Source: Streptomyces flavidovirens DSM 40150 (GTDB taxonomy: Bacteria; Actinomycetota; Actinomycetes; Streptomycetales; Streptomycetaceae). From it: a stretch of 64,000 nt of DNA. Of this stretch, positions 57,597-64,000 are shown piece after piece; position 1 is the stretch's first letter; each line of letters opens with the position of its first letter. Both the position numbers and the translations under genes were made by a program. The stretch is taken from the NCBI RefSeq assembly GCF_000429085.1, contig NZ_AUBE01000002.1, forward strand, positions 412,824 through 476,823. Direction: 5' to 3'. The notes under the pieces were generated by a model. That model was not told the DNA's origin and did no database searches. It was given only the letters and a program-made list of their open reading frames with translations.

Positions 57597-58342
57597 TCAC
57601 CCAATCTGCGCGTCGCGGCGGAACAGGCCAGTCCAGAGGAAGGCTTCGCCGAAGGCCGGGGACTCGGGCGGTTCGTCGTGCATGCGGCGCAGCTCGATCT
57701 CCGTCAGGCCGTCGGAGAAGATCCACCGCAGCGACTCCGGTGTGTAGGCGAGACCGCCATGGAGCCGGGACTCGCGGTACAGGTCCGGGTCGGGGACCTC
57801 GGAGCCCATGCCCTGCTCGCCCGCCGCGAAGCAGGTGAGCGCGAAGTGCCCGCCCGGCGCGAGTGCCCGGTCGAGAAGCGCGAGGTAGCTGACGCGGCGG
57901 TGCGGCGGCAGGTGGTGGAAGCAGCCGGAATCGTAGATCAGGTCGTACGGGCCACCCAGTTCGGCCAGTTCGGCGGCGGTGAGGGCGAAGGCGTCGGCGC
58001 AGTGGAACCGGACCCCGGCCCCCTCTGCCCCCGCCTCCCGCGCGCGGTCCTCCGCCCAGGGATGGCCTGCGGGGACAGGTCGATCGCGTCCACTTCCCAG
58101 CCCAGCGAGGCGAGGTGGAGCGCGTTACGGCCCGGTCCGCAGCCCAGGTCGAGGGCGCGGCCAGGAGTGATCAGGCCTCGGTCGGCGTACGAGACGAGGT
58201 TCTCGTCCGGCTTCGCCACGAAGAACGGCACCGGCTTGTCCCGGTCCGCGTAGAAGCCGTCCCACCACTCGGCGGCGTCTGCCGTCCAGCGGTCGGCGTC
58301 CCGCGCGAACAGGCCGTCCAGGAGCTTCAGCACATCGTCCAC
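57597..58342 (-). pseudogene. class I SAM-dependent methyltransferase gene with frameshift
   Basis: The N-terminal part (VLKLLDGLFARDADRWTADA, WWDGFYADRDKPVPFFVAKP, motif I RALDLGCGPGRNALHLASLG, EVDAIDLSPQAI) runs out of frame at about 58059. The rest (CADAFALTAAELAEL, YDLIYDSGCFHHLPPHRRVS, LALLDRALAPGGHFALTCFA, ending GEAFLWTGLFRRDAQIG) continues in another frame to 57597. One base is missing in ATC-CC-TGG. All methyltransferase motifs are otherwise intact, so the lesion is either very recent or an assembly indel. GTG 58342 is a guess for the start; the frame is open to 58507. Confidence 0.75.
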
Positions 58343-58628
58343 CGTGCGTATGTTCCGGTCCAGGCGGTCCCCTTCCCCGATTTCCGCGACGGGGGAATCG
58401 TAGGCCCACAGAACACAAAAGCCCAGGTCAGACCGCACGTTAGGGCGCCGTGGGCCGGGCATGAGCGGCCACCTGAAGGGCTCGGACCGGGACGGGAAAG
58501 GCCCCACCCACAGGCGGGGCCGCCGTCACCACCCCTCCCCCGCCAACGGCCTTCACGGGGGCGATTCCAGCCGCGCCGGCCCCAGTTTCTGGGCGACCTA
58601 CCCGGCCCAGCTCTTCCCCAGCTCTCTC

Positions 58629-59042
58629 CTAGCTCTCGAACGCCCGCGCCAGCGCCAAGCTGTCCTCGAACGTGATGTAGCGCGTGATCAGGCCGCCCTC
58701 GACCTTGATGTGGAAAGCGAACGGCGAGTCGAAGACCTTGCCCGTCGCCAGCACGATGTGCCTCATGTGCCCCAGTGCCACCGCGTGTTCGCCGTCGACG
58801 AGGATGCGTTCCACCGCGAACTCCTCTGCCCGCAGGTGATCCGGCAGCGACCGGAAGAACTCCACGACTTCCTCACGTGTGCCGCGCGGCCCGGCCCACG
58901 GCACGGTCTCCGCACCGTAGATGTCCCACTCCAGCTTCTCCGCGAAGAGCTCACCCAATGCCCCGCGGTCACCCCCGCAGTCACCCTCGCCCTCGCCTAT
59001 CCGGCGGTACAGCTCCTCAACCACTGAACGGGTATCACTCAT
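58629..59042 (-). CDS. SnoaL-like/NTF2-fold polyketide-cyclase-type protein
   Basis: The 137-residue protein has an NTF2-like cone fold pattern: VEELYRRIGEGEGDCGGDRG, LGELFAEKLEWDIYGAETVP, GTREEVVEFFRSLPDHLRAE, AVALGHMRHIVLATGKVFDS and KVEGGLITRYITFEDSLALA. It could be a ketosteroid-isomerase- or SnoaL-like enzyme or a binding protein. ATG 59042 is preferred to GTG 59057. No neighbour indicates a pathway. Confidence 0.87.
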   Translation of the reverse strand: MSDTRSVVEELYRRIGEGEGDCGGDRGALGELFAEKLEWDIYGAETVPWAGPRGTREEVVEFFRSLPDHLRAEEFAVERILVDGEHAVALGHMRHIVLATGKVFDSPFAFHIKVEGGLITRYITFEDSLALARAFES

Positions 59043-59168
59043 CGCGCGCTCACACACCTTTCAATCGGCCAGTGCCATCTGCCGGGGCCAGCGCCGCCTC
59101 AAACCGCTTTATTCCGAGGCGACTTCCACGCACGTCCCCTTGCTTCGAGCGCGCTCGAAGGCGTTGGC

Positions 59169-60176
59169 TTGGCAACCATGAAGTACACGCAACTCGGACG
59201 CACGGGACTCAAGGTAAGCCGCCTCGTCCTCGGCACGATGAACTTCGGGCCCCAGACGAGCGAGGCCGACAGCCACAGCATCATGGACGCCGCTCTCGGG
59301 GCCGGCGTCAACTTCTTCGACACTGCCAATGCCTACGGTTGGGGCGCCAACAAGGGGCGCACCGAGGAGATCATCGGCTCCTGGTTCGCGAAGGGCGGCG
59401 ACCGGCGGGACAAAACCGTCCTCGCCACCAAGGTGTACGCCAACATGTCGCTCGACGACACGCCTCCCTGGCCGAACCACGACCGCCTCTCCGCCCTCAA
59501 CATCCGCCGCTCCGTCGAGGCCAGCCTCAGGCGGCTGAAGACCGACTACATCGACCTCTACCAGTTCCACCACGTCGACCGGCGCACGCCGTTCGAGGAG
59601 ATCTGGCAGGCCGTGGACGTACTCGTCCAGCAGGGCAAGATCCTGTACGCCGGGTCGTCGAACTTCGCCGGCTGGCACATCGCGCGCGCCAACGAGACCG
59701 CGCGGCGGCTCGGATCGTACGGGCTGGTGAGCGAGCAGTGCCTTTACAACCTCGCCGAACGGCGCGCCGAGATGGAGGTGATCCCGGCCTCCCAGGAGTA
59801 CGGGCTCGGGGTCATCCCGTGGTCGCCGCTGCACGGCGGGCTGCTCGGCGGCGTACTGCGCAAGGAGCGCGAGGGCGGGGCGGCCCGCTCCTCGTCCGGG
59901 CGGTCGGCGGACGCGCTCGCGAACACGACCGTGCGCGCGCAGGTGCAGGCGTACGAGGACCTGCTGGACAAGCACGGGCTGGAGCCCGGCGAGGCGGCCC
60001 TCGCCTGGCTGCTCACGCGGCCGGGGATCACGGGGCCGATCGTGGGGCCGCGTACGGCGGAGCAGCTCGAGTCGGCGCTGCGCGCGGTGGAGCTGGAGCT
60101 GACGGAGGAGGTGCTGGCGTCGCTGGACGAGATCTTCCCGGGGCCGGGGCCGTCTCCTGAGGCCTTCGCCTGGTAG
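59169..60176 (+). CDS. aldo/keto reductase
   Basis: The 335-residue TIM-barrel NADPH oxidoreductase starts (TTG 59169, AAGG seven bases upstream) MATMKYTQLGRTGLKVSRLV. Catalytic Asp-Tyr are in FFDTANAYGWGANKGRTEEI, Lys in VLATKVYANMS, His in DLYQFHHVDRRTPFEEI, and the NADPH-binding end is GITGPIVGPRTAEQLESALR. It belongs to the YghZ/Kv-beta-like AKR group. ATG 59178 is the alternative start. Substrate is unknown. Confidence 0.94.
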   Translation: MATMKYTQLGRTGLKVSRLVLGTMNFGPQTSEADSHSIMDAALGAGVNFFDTANAYGWGANKGRTEEIIGSWFAKGGDRRDKTVLATKVYANMSLDDTPPWPNHDRLSALNIRRSVEASLRRLKTDYIDLYQFHHVDRRTPFEEIWQAVDVLVQQGKILYAGSSNFAGWHIARANETARRLGSYGLVSEQCLYNLAERRAEMEVIPASQEYGLGVIPWSPLHGGLLGGVLRKEREGGAARSSSGRSADALANTTVRAQVQAYEDLLDKHGLEPGEAALAWLLTRPGITGPIVGPRTAEQLESALRAVELELTEEVLASLDEIFPGPGPSPEAFAW

Positions 60177-60319
60177 GTACGGCGGAGCCGGGTGTCGCCG
60201 GACGTCGGTCGTAGGGCGTCGAGCATCGGCGCCCTACGTCTACGTCGGCAGTACGCGTCGGCGGCCACGGCCGCCAAGGCGACTAGCCGGGTCGGCGGCC
60301 CGGCCGCCCCGTCAGCCGA

Positions 60320-60409
60320 TCACGCGCCGACCGCGGCCGCCACGGCGACGACGACGAGCAACAGCACGAGTGCACCGGCCATGATCCGGTTTCTGCTTTT
60401 CGGGTCCAC
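60320..60409 (-). CDS. 29-residue single-span membrane peptide
   Basis: GTG 60409 opens MDPKSRNRIMAGALVLLLVV, then VAVAAAVGA and TGA 60322: a charged N-terminus and one hydrophobic helix. I recall very similar MDPK-(T/S)-(R/K)-NRIMAG peptides in Streptomyces genomes. No SD precedes it, but TACGCT lies six bases upstream, the spacing of a leaderless mRNA. Function is unknown; it may be a modulator of a membrane complex. Confidence 0.6.
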   Translation of the reverse strand: MDPKSRNRIMAGALVLLLVVVAVAAAVGA

Positions 60410-60415
60410 GCATCG

Positions 60416-60421
60416 AGCGTA
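60416..60421 (-). promoter_or_regulatory. -10 element of leaderless small membrane peptide gene
   Basis: On the minus strand TACGCT ends six bases before GTG 60409, the same box as upstream of serC. No -35 is clear. Confidence 0.42.
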
Positions 60422-60490
60422 ACCGCCCGGAGCACCGCACCTCCCTGCCGCCCCTGCGCTCACTCTGTCCCCCTCCCCCCCACCCCCACC

Positions 60491-61060
60491 TCAGCGCCCC
60501 AGCGGCCAGACCCTCACCGGCTCGTACCGCGGCTGGGCGCCCGGCACGCCGGGGACCGGCGGGTTGCTGCGTACGAGAGCAAGCTCACCCACCGTCCAGG
60601 CCGTGCCCTCGAAGTGGGCGAGCGCCTCGACGTACGGCCGAAGGTCCGTGTCGAAGCCGGTGCGGCTCCGGGCGATCGTGAGGTGCGCCTTGTACGCCCG
60701 GTGCTCCTCCATCGCCACCCCGGCCCGCCGCGCCGCCGCGTCCGCACGGTCCGCGAGCAGCCGCATCGCGTCGAGGCCGCCGGCCGCCCCGGCCCACAGC
60801 GCGCGGCGGCCAAAGTGGCCGCCGCCGTGGACGCGGAGGGAGAAGGGGTCCTGGCGAGCGGCGGCGCGGCCGAAGCGTTCCTCGATGACGGGGAGGATCT
60901 CCTCGTCCACCTCCCCGAGGAAGGCGAGCGTGAAGTGCCAGCCGTCGTGGCCCGTCCAGCGCAGGCCGCCCGCGCCGGGGAGGGCACGCAGCCGGTCGAC
61001 GGCGACGGCAAGTTCGTCGATGGCCTCGGCGGGCGGAAGTACGGCGGCGAAGAGTCTCAT
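60491..61060 (-). CDS. thpR: RNA 2',3'-cyclic phosphodiesterase (2'-5' RNA ligase family)
   Basis: The 189-residue 2H phosphoesterase has two HxT/S motifs, H42-F-T-L in DGWHFTLAFLGEVDEE and HLTIARS at about 125, and the start MRLFAAVLPPAEAIDELAVA. It hydrolyses 2',3'-cyclic phosphate ends or reversibly ligates 2'-5' RNA. ATG 61060 is chosen over the longer frame to 61078. It is a stand-alone gene, divergent from the toxin-antitoxin pair. Confidence 0.92.
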   Translation of the reverse strand: MRLFAAVLPPAEAIDELAVAVDRLRALPGAGGLRWTGHDGWHFTLAFLGEVDEEILPVIEERFGRAAARQDPFSLRVHGGGHFGRRALWAGAAGGLDAMRLLADRADAAARRAGVAMEEHRAYKAHLTIARSRTGFDTDLRPYVEALAHFEGTAWTVGELALVRSNPPVPGVPGAQPRYEPVRVWPLGR

Positions 61061-61159
61061 ACGACCAGTTTCCGGCACGTGATGATCGACTGCGGTCGCT
61101 TCCCACCCGAACGTGCACTTCCACTTTCACCTGCGCAGACACCATGCAAACATGGCGGC

Positions 61160-61444
61160 ATGGCTACCAGGATGCTCAGCGTGCGGATAGACAGCGACTC
61201 CCTTGAGTCCATCAAGGAGCGGGCGGCGGCTCGTGACATGACGGTCCAGGAGTACGTCGTCACGACCCTCCAGCGCGACGAGTTCGTGGAGCGCTTCAAG
61301 GCCGCGTTCCGCGAAACGATGGAGTTGTACGGCGACGTACTCGCGGAGGCCGACGCGGCTGACAGGGTGGAGGCGGCGGCGCAGCACACAGACGGCGACG
61401 CCGACACCGACGCCCCGCCCAGTACGGAGTCCGTTGCCGCATGA
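61160..61444 (+). CDS. ribbon-helix-helix antitoxin-like protein
   Basis: The 94-residue protein has an N-terminal RHH DNA-binding segment (RMLSVRIDSDSLESIKERAA, TVQEYVVTTLQRDEFVERFK) and an acidic flexible C-terminal tail (ADADAA- and DGDADTDAPP-like), the usual antitoxin layout. Its TGA overlaps the toxin ATG by four bases. Autoregulation is expected. A paralogous start (MRSTVLSLRIDGDLHDRLRD) lies at the right window edge. Confidence 0.82.
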   Translation: MATRMLSVRIDSDSLESIKERAAARDMTVQEYVVTTLQRDEFVERFKAAFRETMELYGDVLAEADAADRVEAAAQHTDGDADTDAPPSTESVAA

Positions 61445-61815
61445 CGACGAACCATCTGGACCTCACAGATCTCCTCTGGGCGGCCGAGGAGCTTCATGGC
61501 GATCCCCAGCCCGACGACCTCGGCTCCCTGATCGCCGCCTGCGCCCGCACCCGGGCCGAGGCGTTCGGCTACGAGGTGTACCAATCCGTGCATTTCAAGG
61601 CGGCGGCTCTGATGCAGACGATCGCCCTGCTCAAGCCCCTTGAGCACGAGAACAAGACCTTGGCGTTCGGCGCGGCGCGTTCGTTCATGGCGGCCAACGG
61701 CTTCCGGCTGCGCCCCAAGCAGGAGCAGCTACGGGAAGCCCTGGCCACACTCCAGCCGGGGGCCCAAGGCGTGCGCGAACTCGCCAAGCATCTGGACCGC
61801 TGGGCCCAGCAATAG
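61441..61815 (+). CDS. Fic/Doc-like toxin component with degenerate Fic motif
   Basis: The 124-residue protein has the helical layout of Doc/Fic toxins: FGYEVYQSVHFKAAALMQTI and then LKPLEHENKTLAFGAARSFM at about 65-82. H69 and N71-K72 correspond to the H...NK of HPFxxGNKR, but the Phe, Gly and Arg of the canonical motif are missing. Such proteins occur in Streptomyces as Fic-family TA toxins. It overlaps the antitoxin gene (ATGA) and ends before a strong terminator. AMP or phosphate transfer is uncertain with this motif. Confidence 0.82.
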   Translation: MTTNHLDLTDLLWAAEELHGDPQPDDLGSLIAACARTRAEAFGYEVYQSVHFKAAALMQTIALLKPLEHENKTLAFGAARSFMAANGFRLRPKQEQLREALATLQPGAQGVRELAKHLDRWAQQ

Positions 61816-61845
61816 GCAATACCCAACACAGCCCCCAGAACACCA

Positions 61846-61880
61846 CGCGGCCCCGGACACTCCGAGTGTCCGGGGCCGCG
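61846..61880. terminator. bidirectional terminator, 16 bp perfect stem
   Basis: CGCGGCCCCGGACACT (61846-61861), loop CCG, AGTGTCCGGGGCCGCG (61865-61880), between the toxin stop (61815) and the convergent MFS stop (61917). Confidence 0.85.
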
Positions 61881-61916
61881 TCGCGTGTAAGGCGCGTCAC
61901 GCGCTTCACGCTCGCG

Positions 61917-63341
61917 TCACGCCACCGTCGCCAGTTCCTTCGGGCGTACGGCGCCCTCTTCCAGGGCCTTCGGCACCTTCGGTACGAACGCCACATGCTG
62001 CCTTCCCCGGCGCAGGTCCACCTTGAGGCGCAGGCCCCCCAGGCGCGCCAGTACGATCGCCACGCCGATGCCCGCCAGGAGCGAGATCACGCCGCCCGTC
62101 GCGAAGCCGACGCGCGCGCCGTAGGTGTCGGTGACCCAGCCGAGGATGGGCGCGCCCACCGGCGTACCGCCTGCGAAGACCATCATGTAGAGGCTCATCA
62201 CGCGGCCCCGCATCGCGGGGTCGGTCGCCATCTGGACGCTCGTATTGGCGGTGATGTTGACCGTCAGGCCGAGCATGCCGATGGGGACCAGCAGCAGCGC
62301 GAACAGCCACAGGGCGGGCGAGAACGACGCCGTGATCTGGAGCAGGCCGAAGGCCATCGCGGCGGCCACCAGCATCCGCAGCCGCGAGGAGCGGCGGCGG
62401 GCGGACAGCAGTGCGCCGGCCAGCGAGCCGGCCGCCATCAGGATGTTGAAGAAGGAGTACAGCCCGGCTCCGCCGTGGAAGACGCCGTCGGCGAAAGCGC
62501 TCAGCCAGATCGGGAAGTTGAAGCCGAACGTGCCGACGAAGCCGACGAGGACGATGGGCCAGATCAGCTCGGGGCGGCCCTTGACGTAACGCAGGCCTTC
62601 CCGGAGCTGGCCCTTGCCGCGCGGCGCCCGCTCCACCTTGTGCATCTCGCTCTGGCGCATCAACAGCAGACCGGCGAGCGGGGCGAGGAAGGACAGGCCG
62701 TTGAGCATGAACGCCCAGCCGCTGCCGACCGTCGTGATCAGCACACCCGCGACGGCGGGGCCGATCAGGCGGGCCGACTGGAAGTTCGCCGAGTTGAGGC
62801 TGACGGCGTTGCGCAACTGGTCGGGTCCGACCATCTCGGACACGAAGGACTGCCGGGCCGGGTTGTCGACGACCGTGACCATGCCGAGCAGGAACGCGAT
62901 CAGGTAGACGTGCCAGACCTGGATGTGGCCGGAGAGCGTGAGGGCGGCGAGCGCCACTCCGCACAGACCGAGGGCGGCCTGGCTGAAGAGCAGAAGCGTC
63001 CGCTTCGGGTACCGGTCGGCGATGACACCGCCGTACAGGCCGAAGAGCAGCATCGGCAGGAACTGGAGGGCCGTGGTGATACCGACGGCCGCCGCCGACC
63101 CGGTGAGGTCGAGGACCAGCCAGTCCTGGGTGATGCGCGACATCCACGTACCGGTGTTGGATATGACGGCGCCGGTGGCGAAGAGCCGGTAATTGCGGAT
63201 CTTCAGGGACGAGAACATGCCCGTCGTCCCTTTGTGTTGCTTGTGCTGCTGGTGCTGCTTGTGCCGCTTGTATCGCTTGGTAAGAGTCTCGTCGTGGGTG
63301 TTCGGTGCGGGGGCGGAGTCTGCTCCGGATCCCGTACTCAA
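61917..63341 (-). CDS. MFS transporter (DHA3/EntS-like exporter)
   Basis: The 474-residue, roughly 12-helix transporter has LKIRNYRLFATGAVISNTGT, the loop 2-3 signature GGVIADRYPKRTLLLFSQAA, TVVDNPARQSFVSEMVGPDQ and NAVSLNSANFQSARLIGPAV, hallmarks of EntS-type exporters. TTG 63341 follows AAGGAGG by ten bases; ATG 63218 at the start of the conserved part is the alternative. The N-terminal tail has a short HK/HQ repeat (KRYKRHKQHQQHKQHKG) encoded by 9-12 bp tandem repeats. It lies 31 bp after the MarR gene, so it is co-transcribed with its likely regulator. Confidence 0.93.
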   Translation of the reverse strand: MSTGSGADSAPAPNTHDETLTKRYKRHKQHQQHKQHKGTTGMFSSLKIRNYRLFATGAVISNTGTWMSRITQDWLVLDLTGSAAAVGITTALQFLPMLLFGLYGGVIADRYPKRTLLLFSQAALGLCGVALAALTLSGHIQVWHVYLIAFLLGMVTVVDNPARQSFVSEMVGPDQLRNAVSLNSANFQSARLIGPAVAGVLITTVGSGWAFMLNGLSFLAPLAGLLLMRQSEMHKVERAPRGKGQLREGLRYVKGRPELIWPIVLVGFVGTFGFNFPIWLSAFADGVFHGGAGLYSFFNILMAAGSLAGALLSARRRSSRLRMLVAAAMAFGLLQITASFSPALWLFALLLVPIGMLGLTVNITANTSVQMATDPAMRGRVMSLYMMVFAGGTPVGAPILGWVTDTYGARVGFATGGVISLLAGIGVAIVLARLGGLRLKVDLRRGRQHVAFVPKVPKALEEGAVRPKELATVA

Positions 63342-63372
63342 AGTGGGTTCGCCTCCTTGGCGGCGCGCGGGG

Positions 63373-63810
63373 TCAGAGGTGTGCGAGCTTCTCCAGGACG
63401 GGGGCGGCAGCGCGCAGCTTCGCCCATTCGTCCTCGTCCAGACCTTCGGCGAGGCCGGCCAGCCAGGCGTTCCGCTTGCGGCGGCTCTCTTCGAGCATCG
63501 CCTCGGCGGTCTCCGTCTGGGTGACCACCTTCTGCCGGCGGTCGTCGGGATGCGGCTCCAGCCTGACCAGTCCCTTGGCTTCGAGCAGCGCCACGATGCG
63601 GGTCATCGACGGCGGCTGCACATGCTCCTTGCGGGCCAGCTCACCGGGGGTGGCCGAGCCGCAGCGGGCGAGGGTGCCGAGCACCGACATCTCGGTGGGG
63701 CTCAGCGATTCGTCGACGCGCTGATGCTTCAGGCGTCGGCCCAGCCGCATGACGGCCGAGCGCAGGGAGTTCACGGCGGCAGCATTGGCGTCGTGCGACA
63801 GGTCAGGCAT
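63373..63810 (-). CDS. MarR-family transcriptional regulator
   Basis: The 145-residue protein has a winged HTH in LSPTEMSVLGTLARCGSATP, LARKEHVQPPSMTRIVALLE, then GLVRLEPHPDDRRQKVVTQT with the wing DDRR. It is first gene of an operon with the MFS exporter, which it probably represses until a small-molecule ligand binds. Upstream of ATG 63810 the AT-rich stretch 63812-63841 contains repeated TTAGC/GCTAA half-sites that may be its operator. Confidence 0.93.
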   Translation of the reverse strand: MPDLSHDANAAAVNSLRSAVMRLGRRLKHQRVDESLSPTEMSVLGTLARCGSATPGELARKEHVQPPSMTRIVALLEAKGLVRLEPHPDDRRQKVVTQTETAEAMLEESRRKRNAWLAGLAEGLDEDEWAKLRAAAPVLEKLAHL

Positions 63811-63940
63811 GTACTTAGCCTAGCTCATTAGCAACCCTAAAGACCAGCCGATTGACAACATCACCCAACATCACCCGTACGAGTGAGCCCACTGCGGAAA
63901 GTGACGCGCCGCCGGGGGCGGCAACGTAACCCTGTCCCCC

Positions 63941-64000
63941 ATGCGATCGACAGTGCTCAGCCTGCGGATAGACGGGGACCTGCACGACCGTCTCCGGGAC
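63941..64000 (+). CDS. ribbon-helix-helix antitoxin-like protein, N-terminal part, cut by window edge
   Basis: ATG 63941 opens MRSTVLSLRIDGDLHDRLRD, which aligns with the RHH start of the antitoxin at 61160 (LSVRIDSDSLESIKER). A toxin gene may follow outside the window. No SD is visible. It is divergent from the MarR gene, with 130 bp between. Confidence 0.7.
   Translation, partial: MRSTVLSLRIDGDLHDRLRD

Noticed and set aside
58499..58522. GGCCCC/GGGGCC hairpin as terminator of the SnoaL-like gene
   Set aside because: Only 6 bp stem with a 10-base loop, over 100 bp from the gene end; too weak.
63812..63841. TTAGC/GCTAA repeats upstream of MarR resembling an iron box
   Set aside because: The DmdR/DtxR consensus TTAGGTTAGGCTAACCTAA matches poorly; more likely the MarR operator.

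Overview
The window is chromosomal DNA from a streptomycete-like actinomycete. GC content is very high, third codon positions are almost all G or C, GTG and TTG starts are common, and ATGA/GTGA overlaps are frequent. Gene content points the same way: XRE/DUF397 pair, zinc anti-sigma factor fused to a mycothiol-enzyme domain, DmdR-type DtxR regulator, DUF6381, SCO4402 family, NsdA-like regulator. From memory, gene order resembles the Streptomyces coelicolor core region around citA, pdxH, dmdR1 and serC. No rRNA, tRNA, CRISPR array, insertion sequence or prophage module was seen.

Layout. 1-5.7 kb: a cut-off anti-sigma-type ATPase, then an amidohydrolase plus two acyl-CoA dehydrogenases divergent from an acyl-CoA ligase. 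5.7-8.8 kb: EF-hand protein, STAS anti-anti-sigma protein, ECF-like sigma factor and its anti-sigma factor. 8.8-19.6 kb: purU, an SCO4402-family gene, a receptor-type lipoprotein, a Q/P-rich one-pass membrane protein, an NsdA-like regulator, a small primase-polymerase-domain protein, an ABC exporter and an alpha/beta hydrolase. 19.6-25.6 kb: dmdR1 with a long antisense ORF, a SIS-domain sugar-phosphate gene behind a DasR-like site, a PAS sensor, a probable small structured RNA, pdxH and a citrate synthase.

25.6-36.2 kb is the metabolic centrepiece. It is one tightly overlapping minus-strand operon: TIGR03084 protein, AtuA-family protein, biotin-dependent carboxylase beta and alpha subunits, acyl-CoA dehydrogenase, CoA ligase, enoyl-CoA hydratase and a TetR regulator. 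A GCAAGC-GT-GCTTGC palindrome lies just upstream. The enzyme order (activate, dehydrogenate, carboxylate, hydrate) is that of acyclic-terpene or leucine-type degradation of 3-methyl-branched acids.

36-47 kb: EamA transporter, class-C-type serine hydrolase, a remnant of a FAD oxidoreductase, a large FAD/Fe-S oxidoreductase with a shifted C-terminus, serC, a DUF4360 secreted protein, and a DrrAB-type exporter divergent from its TetR regulator. 47-64 kb: membrane and secreted proteins, a GNAT-AAA+ fusion, an FG-GAP secreted protein, two frameshifted genes, an XRE/DUF397 pair, aldo/keto reductase, thpR, a ribbon-helix-helix/Fic-like toxin-antitoxin pair, a MarR/MFS pair, and the start of a second ribbon-helix-helix gene at the right edge.

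Convergent genes are repeatedly separated by perfect GC hairpins serving as shared terminators. Three loci read as if one base were missing, so either assembly indels or young pseudogenes are present. Several genes carry in-frame 9-12 bp tandem repeats near their ends.
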